A stretch of DNA of 64,000 bases from Paracoccaceae bacterium. GTDB taxonomy: Bacteria > Pseudomonadota > Alphaproteobacteria > Rhodobacterales > Rhodobacteraceae. This document shows positions 44,285-53,816 of the stretch, piece by piece. The notes below the pieces were generated by a model, which did not search any database, was not told where the DNA came from, and worked only from the letters and a program-made list of their open reading frames with translations. The position numbers and the translations under genes are program-made. Where the stretch lies: the NCBI GenBank assembly GCA_020425125.1, contig JAGQRV010000030.1, forward strand, positions 21,345 through 85,344, read 5' to 3'. Positions within the stretch are counted from its first letter, which is position 1. Each line of letters opens with the position of its first letter.

Positions 44285-45211
44285 TCAGACGCCCAGGGCG
44301 CTGCGGACCGCGGACTTTGCGTCCCCTCCGTCCAGCGTTGTAACACCCTCAAGCCAGCCGTCCAGAACCTCGGGATTCGCCTTCAGCCACTCGCGCGCAG
44401 CAACTTCGGGCTTTTCGTTGTCATCGAGGATCTTGCCCATGATCTCGTTTTCCATCTTGAGCGAGAATTCGAGATTGGTCAGCAGCTTGCCCACGTTCGG
44501 GCATTCCTCGACATAGCCCTTGCGCGTGTTGGTATAGACCGTCGCACCGCCGAAATCGGGGCCGAACCAGTCGTCGCCGCCGCTCAGATAGGTGATCTGG
44601 AAATTGCTGTTCATCGGGTGCGGCTCCCAGGCCAGGAACACGACGGGCTTGTCCGACCGGTCGGCACGGGCCACCTGGGCCAGCATCCCCTGTTCCGAAC
44701 TTTCGCGGACCTTGAAGCCTTTCAGGCCGAAGGCATCGTCGTCGATCATCTTCATGATCAGGCGGTTACCGTCGTTGCCGGGTTCGATCCCGTAGATCGT
44801 GTCGCCCAGTTCCTTGCCGTGGGGGGCGATCTCGGCGAACGAGGTGATGCCGTCCTTGGCGCCGACGGAATTGGTCGCCAGCGTGTACTTGGCCCCGTGC
44901 AGGTTGGCGCGCACCGTGTCGACCGTGCCGGCATCGCGGTAGGGGGCGATGTCGGCCTCCATGGTCGGCATCCAGTTGCCGAGGAACACGTCCACGTCGC
45001 CATCGGCCATCGCGGTATAGGTCACGGGCACCGACAGCACCTTGATGTCGGTCTTGTATCCCAGCGCGTCGAGCACCACGGTGGTTGCGGCAGTAGTCGC
45101 GGTGATGTCGGTCCAGCCGACATCCGAAAACACCACCTTGTCGCAGTCGGCGAACGCGGCGGTCGTCATGCACAGCAGTGCGGCGGCGGAAACGGCGGCC
45201 CCGGCTCTCAT
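44285..45211 (-). CDS. choX: Choline-type ABC transporter substrate-binding protein, copy 2
   Basis: The 308-residue protein is a tandem paralogue of the downstream choX, similar along its whole length (shared SEQGMLAQVAR/VGRA, EECPNVGKLL, MENEIMGKILDD, WLEGVTTLDGGD). The signal peptide ends near AAFA-D. The ligand-box segments GWTDIT, GNWMP, KYTLA and WEPHPMN are kept, but the loop after EPGND reads GNRLIM where copy 1 has GNAYLV, so the ligand range may differ. It starts at ATG 45211 behind GGGGAAA, opposite betI; the BetI-type palindrome lies between them. Confidence 0.9.
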   Translation of the reverse strand: MRAGAAVSAAALLCMTTAAFADCDKVVFSDVGWTDITATTAATTVVLDALGYKTDIKVLSVPVTYTAMADGDVDVFLGNWMPTMEADIAPYRDAGTVDTVRANLHGAKYTLATNSVGAKDGITSFAEIAPHGKELGDTIYGIEPGNDGNRLIMKMIDDDAFGLKGFKVRESSEQGMLAQVARADRSDKPVVFLAWEPHPMNSNFQITYLSGGDDWFGPDFGGATVYTNTRKGYVEECPNVGKLLTNLEFSLKMENEIMGKILDDNEKPEVAAREWLKANPEVLDGWLEGVTTLDGGDAKSAVRSALGV

Positions 45212-45260
45212 GGCTTTTCCCCAGTCATCCCAGCATTGAGGCAAGCCTGTGGGATTTTGA

Positions 45261-45272
45261 TTGACCAGTCAA
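45261..45272. promoter_or_regulatory. Probable BetI operator (TTGAC-N2-GTCAA)
   Basis: TTGACCAGTCAA forms a twelve-base inverted repeat with a two-base centre, midway between the divergent choX copy 2 and betI starts. It resembles the TTGA-type palindromes bound by BetI in other proteobacteria and would control both uptake and oxidation genes. Confidence 0.6.
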
Positions 45273-45318
45273 GCAAAAATATGCTTGGATGCGCTGCAGC
45301 CAATCGGAGAGGGGAGAG

Positions 45319-45902
45319 ATGCCGAAAATCGGGATGGAACCGATCCGCAGACGGGCACTGGTAGACGCGGCGATCGCAGAGATCGGCCGGACCGGCACGC
45401 TTGACGTGACGGTCAGCCAGATAGCCAGGAAGGCCGGGATGTCGAGTGCACTGGCCCATCACTATTTCGGCAGCAAGGACCAGATGTTCCTTTCGGCCAT
45501 GCGGGCGGTTCTGAACTCGTTCGGAACCGAAGTCTGTAGCAGCCTCCGTGGCTTGGCCGGTCACAAGGAGCGGATCCTCGCGGTCATCGGCGCGTGTTTC
45601 TCCGAGCAGAATTTCCGTCCGGAAGTGGTGGCCGCGTGGCTCAATTTCTATGTGCTGGCGCAGACCTCGCCCGAAGCGCGCCGGCTGCTCACGGTCTATT
45701 ACCGCCGGCTGAACTCGAACCTGGTGCACGACCTCCGTCCGCTGATCGGCACCCGCGCGCCGGGAACGGCGCGTGCCATCGCCGCACTGATCGATGGTCT
45801 CTACATCCGTCAGGCGCTGCGTGAAGAGAACCTGACCGGGGCCGCGAGCGTGGCTCTGGTGTCGTCCTATGTCGAATCTGCCTTGTCGCAGGAGGCCCGC
45901 CC

Positions 45903-45906
<4 letters not shown>
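45319..45906 (+). CDS. betI: TetR family repressor of choline genes, BetI
   Basis: The 195-residue protein begins [18 protein letters not shown] and has the TetR helix-turn-helix [20 protein letters not shown], with FGSKDQM following, both as in BetI. The rest is the helical ligand domain with [15 protein letters not shown]. BetI represses choline uptake and oxidation genes until choline is present. ATG 45319 has the strong site GAGAGGGGAGAG. Its stop overlaps the betB start by four bases. Confidence 0.92.
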
Positions 45907-47405
<1,499 letters not shown>

Positions 47406-47484
47406 TCGGCGCCGGCGGCGTTGCAGCAGGAAACGCGCCCGCAACGGCGGCGCGCGATCATGCTCGGCTCAAGGAGTGAGGGTG

Positions 47485-49143
47485 ATGGAAGCGGATTTCG
47501 TGATTGTCGGGGCGGGGTCGGCAGGCTGCGCCCTGGCCTACCGGATTGCCGAGGCCGGAGCCTCGGTCCTGGTGGTGGAACACGGTGGCAGCGATATCGG
47601 GCCGTTCATCCAGATGCCGGCGGCGCTGTCCTATCCGATGAGCATGAAGCGCTACAACTGGGGCTACGAGTCCGAACCCGAGCCGCATCTCGGCGGTCGT
47701 CGCCTGGCCACGCCGCGGGGAAAGGTGATCGGCGGCTCATCCTCGATCAACGGCATGGTCTATGTCCGGGGGCACGCCCGCGACTTCGATACCTGGGCCG
47801 ATATGGGGGCGGATGGATGGGCCTATGCCGACGTCCTGCCGTATTTCAAGCGCATGGAATCCTGGGACAGCGGCGGCCATGGCGGCGACGCGACCTGGCG
47901 CGGCCAGGACGGACCGCTTCATGTGACCCGTGGACCGCGGAAGAATCCCCTGTTCCACGCGTTCGTCGAGGCCGGGCGCCAGGCCGGCTATGAACTGACC
48001 GACGACTATAACGGCGAGAAGCAGGAAGGCTTCGGCCCGATGGAGCAGACGGTCTGGAAGGGGCGGCGCTGGTCGGCGGCCAATGCCTATCTGAAACCGG
48101 CGCTGAAACGCCCCAACTGCGACCTGATCCGCGGTCTGGCCGAAAAGGTCGAGATCACCGACGGACGCGCCGTTGGAATTCGCATCCGCCGCGGCGGCAA
48201 GAGCGAACTGGTCCGTGCGCGGCGCGAGGTGATCCTCGCCGCGGGGTCGATCAATTCGCCGAAGCTGCTGATGCTCTCGGGCATCGGCCCGGCGGCGCAT
48301 CTTGCCGAACACGGGATCGCCGTCGTCGCGGACCGTCCCGGCGTCGGGGCCAACCTGCAGGATCATCTGGAACTCTACATCCAGATGGCAGCCAGCCAGC
48401 CGATCTCGCTGTTCAAATACTGGAACCTCTGGGGCAAGGCGCTGATCGGGGCCCAATGGCTCTTCACCAAGACCGGACTCGGCGCGTCGAACCAGTTCGA
48501 GAGCGCGGCGTTCATCCGTTCGCGCGCGGGCGTCGAATATCCCGACATTCAGTATCACTTCCTGCCGATCGCGGTGCGCTATGACGGTCGCGCCGCGGCC
48601 GAGGGACATGGCTTCCAGGCCCATGTCGGCCCGATGCGGTCGCCGTCACGCGGGTCGGTAACGCTGAAGAGCGCCGATCCGGCCGAGGCGCCGCGGATCG
48701 TCTTCAACTACATGTCCACCGCCCAGGATTGGGAAGAATTCCGGACCTGTATCCGGCTGACACGGGAGATTTTCGCGCAGGAGGCGTTCAAGCCGTTTGT
48801 CCGGCACGAGATTCAGCCGGGCGCCGCCGTGCAGACGGATGCCGAACTGGACGCGTTCATCCGCGAGCACGCCGAAAGTGCTTATCACCCCTGCGGCACC
48901 TGCCGGATCGGCCGCGCAACCGACCCGCAGGCGGTGGTCGATCCCAAGAACCGGGTTATCGGAGTCTCTGGCCTCCGTGTCGCCGACAGTTCGATCTTTC
49001 CGCTGATCACCAACGGCAACCTCAACGCGCCATCGATCATGGCGGGCGAAAAGGCGGCGGATCATGTGCTGGGGCGGGACCCGCTGCCACCCTCCAACGC
49101 GCGGCCCTGGATTCATCCCGACTGGCAGCAAGCGCAGCGCTGA
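47485..49143 (+). CDS. betA: Choline dehydrogenase
   Basis: The 552-residue GMC oxidoreductase has the FAD motif [20 protein letters not shown], the GMC signatures [20 protein letters not shown] and [18 protein letters not shown], and active-site [10 protein letters not shown] with later [10 protein letters not shown]. Membrane-bound BetA oxidises choline to betaine aldehyde, passing electrons to the respiratory chain. The ATG at 47485 lies eight bases after AAGGAG; a GTG three codons earlier is less well placed. Confidence 0.93.
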   Translation: MEADFVIVGAGSAGCALAYRIAEAGASVLVVEHGGSDIGPFIQMPAALSYPMSMKRYNWGYESEPEPHLGGRRLATPRGKVIGGSSSINGMVYVRGHARDFDTWADMGADGWAYADVLPYFKRMESWDSGGHGGDATWRGQDGPLHVTRGPRKNPLFHAFVEAGRQAGYELTDDYNGEKQEGFGPMEQTVWKGRRWSAANAYLKPALKRPNCDLIRGLAEKVEITDGRAVGIRIRRGGKSELVRARREVILAAGSINSPKLLMLSGIGPAAHLAEHGIAVVADRPGVGANLQDHLELYIQMAASQPISLFKYWNLWGKALIGAQWLFTKTGLGASNQFESAAFIRSRAGVEYPDIQYHFLPIAVRYDGRAAAEGHGFQAHVGPMRSPSRGSVTLKSADPAEAPRIVFNYMSTAQDWEEFRTCIRLTREIFAQEAFKPFVRHEIQPGAAVQTDAELDAFIREHAESAYHPCGTCRIGRATDPQAVVDPKNRVIGVSGLRVADSSIFPLITNGNLNAPSIMAGEKAADHVLGRDPLPPSNARPWIHPDWQQAQR

Positions 49144-49174
49144 GCGGTCGATTGACAGGCTGAGGGGCGGAGCT

Positions 49175-49190
49175 AACATGCTAAAATGTC
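49175..49190. promoter_or_regulatory. Palindromic site 1 (AACATGCTAAAATGTC) over the GntR start codon
   Basis: Matches the 16-base consensus GACATGCTAACATGTC at 14 positions. The regulator's ATG (49186-49188) lies inside it, suggesting self-control. Confidence 0.6.
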
Positions 49191-49929
49191 GATGCCGCCG
49201 TCCAACGCCGTGCCGCATGACGGGAAGGAGCCGTCGCTCGAGCCGCTGTCGCTTTTCGAAGGCCCGCTGTCGAACCGCGTCTACCTCTCGATCAAGCGTG
49301 CAATCCTGTCGCTGGCCTTCCGCCCGGGAGAGGCACTGCGCAAGCAGGAGATTTGCGCCGCGCTCGGCGTCTCCCGTTCGCCGGTCTCAGATGCGCTGAC
49401 CCGGCTCGCGGGTGAAGGGCTGGTGCGCATCGTCCCGCAGGCCGGGAGTTATGTCGCGCGCTTTTCGATGGCCGAGATCCGCGAAGGCGCCTTCCTGCGC
49501 GAGGCGCTGGAACTGGCGGCGGTCGAATATCTGGCGCCGCGGATCACCGACGCCGAAATCGCCCGGCTCAACCGAATCGTCGTGGTGCAGCAGGCGCTGC
49601 TCGACAGCGGTGACCGCGAAGGATTCTACGAGCAGGACGCCGCCATGCACGCGATGATGATGGGATTTACTGGCTTCCGGCGTCTGGCCAGCCTTGCCGA
49701 GACCGCCTGGGTCCAGGTGGACCGGGCGCGGCGCCTGGTGCTGCCGGCGCCGGGTCGGGTCGAGGCGACGCTGGACGAACACCGCGCGATCGTCGCGGCG
49801 ATTGCCGCGCGCGACCCCGAGGCTGCGCGCGCTGCGCTCCGCACGCATCTGCGTCAGCTCCTGACCTATCTCGAGCCGCTCGAGCGCGAGGTGCCGGAAC
49901 TGTTCGATTCCGAATCTCCGACGGGCTAG
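49186..49929 (+). CDS. GntR family transcriptional regulator (FCD subfamily)
   Basis: The 247-residue protein has a winged helix with FRPGEALRKQEICAALGV and SRSPVSDALTRLAGEGLV (about residues 43-80) and an FCD domain with EQDAAMHAMMMGFTGFRRL, LDEHRAIVAAI and LRTHLRQLL, whose histidines would bind the metal. It stands at the head of the 49-64 kb catabolic region and a palindrome overlaps its own start; the same palindrome precedes three other units. Regulation of all four is therefore inferred. The start could be the second ATG two codons later. Confidence 0.88.
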   Translation: MSMPPSNAVPHDGKEPSLEPLSLFEGPLSNRVYLSIKRAILSLAFRPGEALRKQEICAALGVSRSPVSDALTRLAGEGLVRIVPQAGSYVARFSMAEIREGAFLREALELAAVEYLAPRITDAEIARLNRIVVVQQALLDSGDREGFYEQDAAMHAMMMGFTGFRRLASLAETAWVQVDRARRLVLPAPGRVEATLDEHRAIVAAIAARDPEAARAALRTHLRQLLTYLEPLEREVPELFDSESPTG

Positions 49930-49933
49930 GAGG

Positions 49934-50785
49934 TCAGAGCGTCAGGCGATAGAAGGTGTTCGCCGTCCCGCCGAAGACCGCGTCGCGACCAGTCTCGTCC
50001 AGCCCGTCCGTCAGCACCAATGCGGCATCGTGCCATTCGCCGTATTCGGCACGCAGCCGGCAGACCGGCCAGTCCGACCCCCACATCACCCGCTTGGCGC
50101 CGAACGCCTCGATCACATGGGCCGCCGCCGGGCGCAGCCCGTCGACCGTCCAGTCCGACGACGCTTCGGTCACCAGCCCCGAAAGCTTGCAGCATGCGCC
50201 GGTCTCGTCTGCCAGCCGTGTCATCCCGGCCGCCCAGCGGGCGAAGCCTTCGGCGTCGGAATGGTAGTCGCGGATGCGCGGCTTCATGCAATGATCGATC
50301 ACCACCCGCAGGTCTGGATACCGTGTCAGCAGCCGGTGAAAATTGTCCAGATGCTCCGGGAAGCCGAGCGCGTCGAGCGTCAGGTCGCGCTCGATCAGCG
50401 CCTCGAACGCCCACTGGATATCGTCCCGCAGCATCCAGTCGATATCGGGGATGTCCTGGATCATCGGCCGGACGCCCAGGAACTTGGGATCCTCGGCCAT
50501 CGCGTCAAGTTCGCGGAGATCGAGCGGATCCTCGAAGTCGATCCAGCCCACCACCCCGGCGACGCTCGGTTCGGTCGCGGCGATGCCGAGCAGGTAATGG
50601 CTCTCGGCGACGGTCGGTGCAGCCTGGACCAGCACCGTGTGGGTGATCCCGGCCGACTCGCGCGCGGCCGCGAGATCCTCGGGGCCGTAATGGCGCGCGA
50701 GAACCGGATCATCCATCGGCATCCAGCCGTAGTCGCCGCGTGCCGGATCCCAGTAGTGCAGGTGGGCGTCCACTTTCGGGCTCAT
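49934..50785 (-). CDS. Amidohydrolase family 2 protein, possible sugar-lactone hydrolase
   Basis: The 283-residue TIM-barrel hydrolase shows VDAHLHYWDPARGDYGWMP at the N-terminus (metal-binding HLH), VVIDHCMKPRIRD and RVMWGSDWPVCRL near the C-terminus. This is the COG3618 group, which contains L-fuconolactone and L-rhamnonolactone hydrolases. Its start overlaps the stop of the aldo/keto reductase by four bases, and together they would oxidise an aldose and open the lactone. Substrate is inferred from context only. Confidence 0.82.
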   Translation of the reverse strand: MSPKVDAHLHYWDPARGDYGWMPMDDPVLARHYGPEDLAAARESAGITHTVLVQAAPTVAESHYLLGIAATEPSVAGVVGWIDFEDPLDLRELDAMAEDPKFLGVRPMIQDIPDIDWMLRDDIQWAFEALIERDLTLDALGFPEHLDNFHRLLTRYPDLRVVIDHCMKPRIRDYHSDAEGFARWAAGMTRLADETGACCKLSGLVTEASSDWTVDGLRPAAAHVIEAFGAKRVMWGSDWPVCRLRAEYGEWHDAALVLTDGLDETGRDAVFGGTANTFYRLTL

Positions 50786-51807
50786 GTCGGCGCATCCTTT
50801 CGCAGAAGTCCCGCCGCTTTCAGATCGTCCCAGAGGCCCGCCGGGATCACCGCCTCGGCGGCGGCGAGATTCGCGGTCATCTCGGCCACGCTCTGGCCTC
50901 CGGGAATCACCGAAACGACCGAGGGATGGCGGAGCGGGAATTGCAGCGCCGCATCCGCCATCGCCACACCGTGATCGGCGCAAATCCGTGCGATTTCGGT
51001 GACGCGCCGCAGAACCGGCTCGGGCGCCGGATCGTAGTCGTAGGTCGCCTCCGGCGACGCGCCGCGGGCGAGGATCCCGGAGTTGTAGGGGCCGCCGATC
51101 ACGATGCCGATCCCGCGCGCCTGGCACAGCGGCATCAGGCTTTCCAGGGCCTCCTGCTCCAGAAGTGTGTAGCGTCCGGCAAGCAGGAACAGATCGAAAT
51201 CGCCCCGCTCCGCCAGCTGCCTGCAGACCTGCCATTCGTTCACGCCTGCGCCGAAGGCCGCTATGACGCCGTCACCGCGCAGCCGTTCCAGCGCGTGATA
51301 GCCGCCGGCCATCAGCTGGTCGACCTTTGCGTCGACATTCTGCCGGCTGCCATGGTTCGGCACGTCGATGTCGTGAACGTAGAGAATGTCGATCCGGTCG
51401 AGTCCAAGCCGCTCCAGCGAGAACTCAACCGACCGCATCACTCCGTCGAAGCTGTAATCGTAGATCTCCTTCCGCGCCGGCACATCGAACCATTTTCCGT
51501 GGCCGGTCCGGCCAGCTTCGGTCACCGGTTGCAGAAGCCGGCCGACCTTGGTCGAGAGCACATACTCGCCCCGCGGCTTGCCGCGCAGAAACCGGTTGAG
51601 CCGGGTCTCGGCGAGCCCGAGCCCGTAGAGCGGCGCGGTATCGAAATGGCGCACCCCGCCCGCCCAGGCACAGTCGAGCACCGCCTCCGCCTCGGCGTCG
51701 CTGATGGCACGGAAGAGGTTGCCGATCGGCGCCGAGCCGAAGCCGAGTTCGGTGAATTCAAGCCCGCCCGTGCCCCGCCGGTCCCAGTGCCGCGTTCGCA
51801 GTGCCAT
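50782..51807 (-). CDS. Aldo/keto reductase, L-fucose or D-arabinose dehydrogenase type
   Basis: The 341-residue protein has the aldo/keto reductase tetrad: Asp in HFDTAPLYGLGLAE with Tyr, Lys in YVLSTKVGR, and His in IDILYVHDID. The sequence GFGSAPIGNLFRAISDAEA and the C-terminal FPLRHPSVVSVIPGGQS fit the bacterial L-fucose/D-threo-aldose dehydrogenase branch. Predicted to oxidise an aldose to a lactone. Site 2 of the palindrome lies 17 bp upstream of its ATG. Confidence 0.82.
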   Translation of the reverse strand: MALRTRHWDRRGTGGLEFTELGFGSAPIGNLFRAISDAEAEAVLDCAWAGGVRHFDTAPLYGLGLAETRLNRFLRGKPRGEYVLSTKVGRLLQPVTEAGRTGHGKWFDVPARKEIYDYSFDGVMRSVEFSLERLGLDRIDILYVHDIDVPNHGSRQNVDAKVDQLMAGGYHALERLRGDGVIAAFGAGVNEWQVCRQLAERGDFDLFLLAGRYTLLEQEALESLMPLCQARGIGIVIGGPYNSGILARGASPEATYDYDPAPEPVLRRVTEIARICADHGVAMADAALQFPLRHPSVVSVIPGGQSVAEMTANLAAAEAVIPAGLWDDLKAAGLLRKDAPT

Positions 51808-51823
51808 GCTGCCTCCCTAGACT

Positions 51824-51839
51824 GACATGCTAGTATGAT
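51824..51839. promoter_or_regulatory. Palindromic site 2 (GACATGCTAGTATGAT)
   Basis: Matches the 16-base consensus at 13 positions. It lies between the divergent aldo/keto reductase (17 bp away) and the BtpA-family gene (62 bp away), so it could control both directions. Confidence 0.6.
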
Positions 51840-51900
51840 TTGCCTTGCGTGACAGCCGAAACCGCCTAGCCTGAGCGAAAAAGACAGGGAGGAGAGCCGG

Positions 51901-52716
51901 GTGACCGACCGCTTCGCGCGCCTGTTCGGCGGCACCAAGCCCGTGATCGCCATGGTCCACCTGGGCGCGCTGCCGGGCGCGCCGCTCCACGATGCCGCAG
52001 CGGGGCTCGACGGGCTGGTGGCCGGTGCGCGGGCCGACCTTCTGGCGCTTCAGGCGGCGGGCGTCGATGCGGTGATGTTCGGCAACGAGAACGACCGGCC
52101 CTATGAGTTCACCGTCGACACGGCGTCCACCGCGGCGATGGCCTATGTGATCGGCAGACTGCGTGCCGAAATCACCGTGCCCTTCGGCGTCAACGTGCTG
52201 TGGGATCCGATGGCGAGCGTGGCGCTGGCCGCCGCCACCGGGGCGGCCTTCGTGCGCGAGATCTTCACCGGCGCCTATGCCTCGGACATGGGGATGTGGA
52301 CGCCCGATGCCGGAAAGGCGATGCGCTACCGCGACCGGCTGGGGCGCGGCGATCTGCTGATGCTCTACAACGTCTCGGCCGAGTTCGCCGACAGTCTGGA
52401 TCGTCGGCCGATTGCCGACAGGGCGCGAAGCGCGGTGTTCTCCTCGATCCCCGACGCCGTGCTGGTTTCCGGTCCCATCACCGGCGAGCCTGCGGCGCTG
52501 AGCGACCTGCGTGCCGTGAAGGACGCGCTGCCGGCCGTGCCGGTCCTGGCCAATACCGGGGTGCGGCACGCCACCGTGGCCGAGGTCCTTGGCATCGCGG
52601 ATGGCTGCATTGTCGGCTCGGCCCTCAAGGTGGACGGCGACACCTGGAACCCGGTCGATCCCGAACGCGCCGCCGATTTCATGAACCGCGCCCGGGCGGC
52701 CCGGGGAGGATCGTGA
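51901..52716 (+). CDS. BtpA/SgcQ family protein
   Basis: The 271-residue protein is a TIM barrel with KPVIAMVHLGALPGAPLHD near residue 13, FGNENDRPYEF, VPFGVNVLWDPMASVALAAA, FVREIFTGAYASDMGMW and VLANTGVRHATVAEVL. These define the BtpA family, which includes E. coli SgcQ. Function is unsettled; the fold and phosphate-site glycines suggest action on a sugar phosphate or nucleoside. The GTG start follows AGGGAGGAGA. The next gene starts at its last base and resembles SgcX, the neighbour of SgcQ in E. coli. Confidence 0.88.
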   Translation: MTDRFARLFGGTKPVIAMVHLGALPGAPLHDAAAGLDGLVAGARADLLALQAAGVDAVMFGNENDRPYEFTVDTASTAAMAYVIGRLRAEITVPFGVNVLWDPMASVALAAATGAAFVREIFTGAYASDMGMWTPDAGKAMRYRDRLGRGDLLMLYNVSAEFADSLDRRPIADRARSAVFSSIPDAVLVSGPITGEPAALSDLRAVKDALPAVPVLANTGVRHATVAEVLGIADGCIVGSALKVDGDTWNPVDPERAADFMNRARAARGGS

Positions 52717-53816
52717 TGCGCGAGCGTCTGAAACGGGATCTGGTGGCGTTGATGCGCGTGCCGGGCCTGTCGGGGCACGAAGACCGGGTGCGCCGCGCCA
52801 TTCGCGACCGGCTGCCGCCGGGGCTGGGGCCGCGCGCCGACCGGATGGGCAATCTCTGGGTCAGCTTCGCCGGCGATCCGGCGGCGCCATCGGTCATGGT
52901 CTTCGCGCACATGGACCAGCTCGGCTTCGTGGTCCGCCGGATCGACGAGGACGGTGGCCTGCGGGTCGAACGGCTGGGCGGCGTGCCGGAGCGGGCGCTG
53001 GCCGCGCAACCGGTCCTTGCGATGGTGGGCGAAGGGCGGGACGTTCCGGGCATCATTGCCAACAAGGCCCACCATGCGACGCCGCCTGAGGAGAAATTCA
53101 CCGTCGTCCGGGTCGCCGATCTGCGCATCGATACCGGCCATGTCTCGCGGACCGACGCCGAGGCGGCCGGGCTCGGGATCGGAACGCCGATCGTCTACGC
53201 GCCGAACGTCATCGAACTGGCGGGGGACAGGATCGCGGGAACCGCGGTGGATGACCGCGCAGGATGTGCGGTGCTGATCGAGCTGGCGCGTGCGCTGACC
53301 GCCCGCGACGGCGGCCCGACCGTGCACCTCGTCTTCTCGGTGCAGGAGGAATTCAACCTGCGCGGCGCGGTGGTGGCAGCCCAGGCCCTGAAGCCTGACA
53401 TCGCGATCCAGCTGGACCTGATGCTCGCGACCGACACGCCGGACATGGCCGGGCGGGGCGACATGCGGCTCGGGGCGGGTCCGGGTATCAGTCACTATTC
53501 GTTCCACGGACGCGGCACGTTGAACGGGGTGATCCCGCACCCCGCCCTCGTGCAGCTCCTGAAGAACACCGCCCTCGACGAGGACATCCCGCTCCAGCAC
53601 AGCGCGCAGGTCGGGGTGCTGACCGACCTGTCCTACGTCCAGCTTGTCGGCGGCGGTGTGGCGAGTGTCGATCTGGGCTTTCCGATGCGGTATTCGCATT
53701 CGAGCCTGGAGATGTGCGACCTGGCCGACCTTGAGGCATTGAGCCGGTTGCTTCTCTGCGCACTATCCCGGATCGGTCCCGGCTTCCCGCTCGACCGTGA
53801 CGGAGACGGCGGATGA
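52716..53816 (+). CDS. M42 family metallopeptidase-like protein (SgcX-like)
   Basis: The 366-residue protein has the co-catalytic metal-site pattern of M42: FAHMDQLGFVVRRID (His), GTAVDDRAGCAVLIEL (bridging Asp), VFSVQEEFNLRGAVVA (Glu pair), and FPMRYSHSSLEM (His) near the end. The first site reads HMDQLGF where most members have HMDEIGF. M42 includes glutamyl and leucyl aminopeptidases, but SgcX-type members sit in sugar clusters and peptide cleavage there is unproven. It overlaps the BtpA gene by one base and the kinase by four. Confidence 0.88.
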   Translation: MRERLKRDLVALMRVPGLSGHEDRVRRAIRDRLPPGLGPRADRMGNLWVSFAGDPAAPSVMVFAHMDQLGFVVRRIDEDGGLRVERLGGVPERALAAQPVLAMVGEGRDVPGIIANKAHHATPPEEKFTVVRVADLRIDTGHVSRTDAEAAGLGIGTPIVYAPNVIELAGDRIAGTAVDDRAGCAVLIELARALTARDGGPTVHLVFSVQEEFNLRGAVVAAQALKPDIAIQLDLMLATDTPDMAGRGDMRLGAGPGISHYSFHGRGTLNGVIPHPALVQLLKNTALDEDIPLQHSAQVGVLTDLSYVQLVGGGVASVDLGFPMRYSHSSLEMCDLADLEALSRLLLCALSRIGPGFPLDRDGDGG

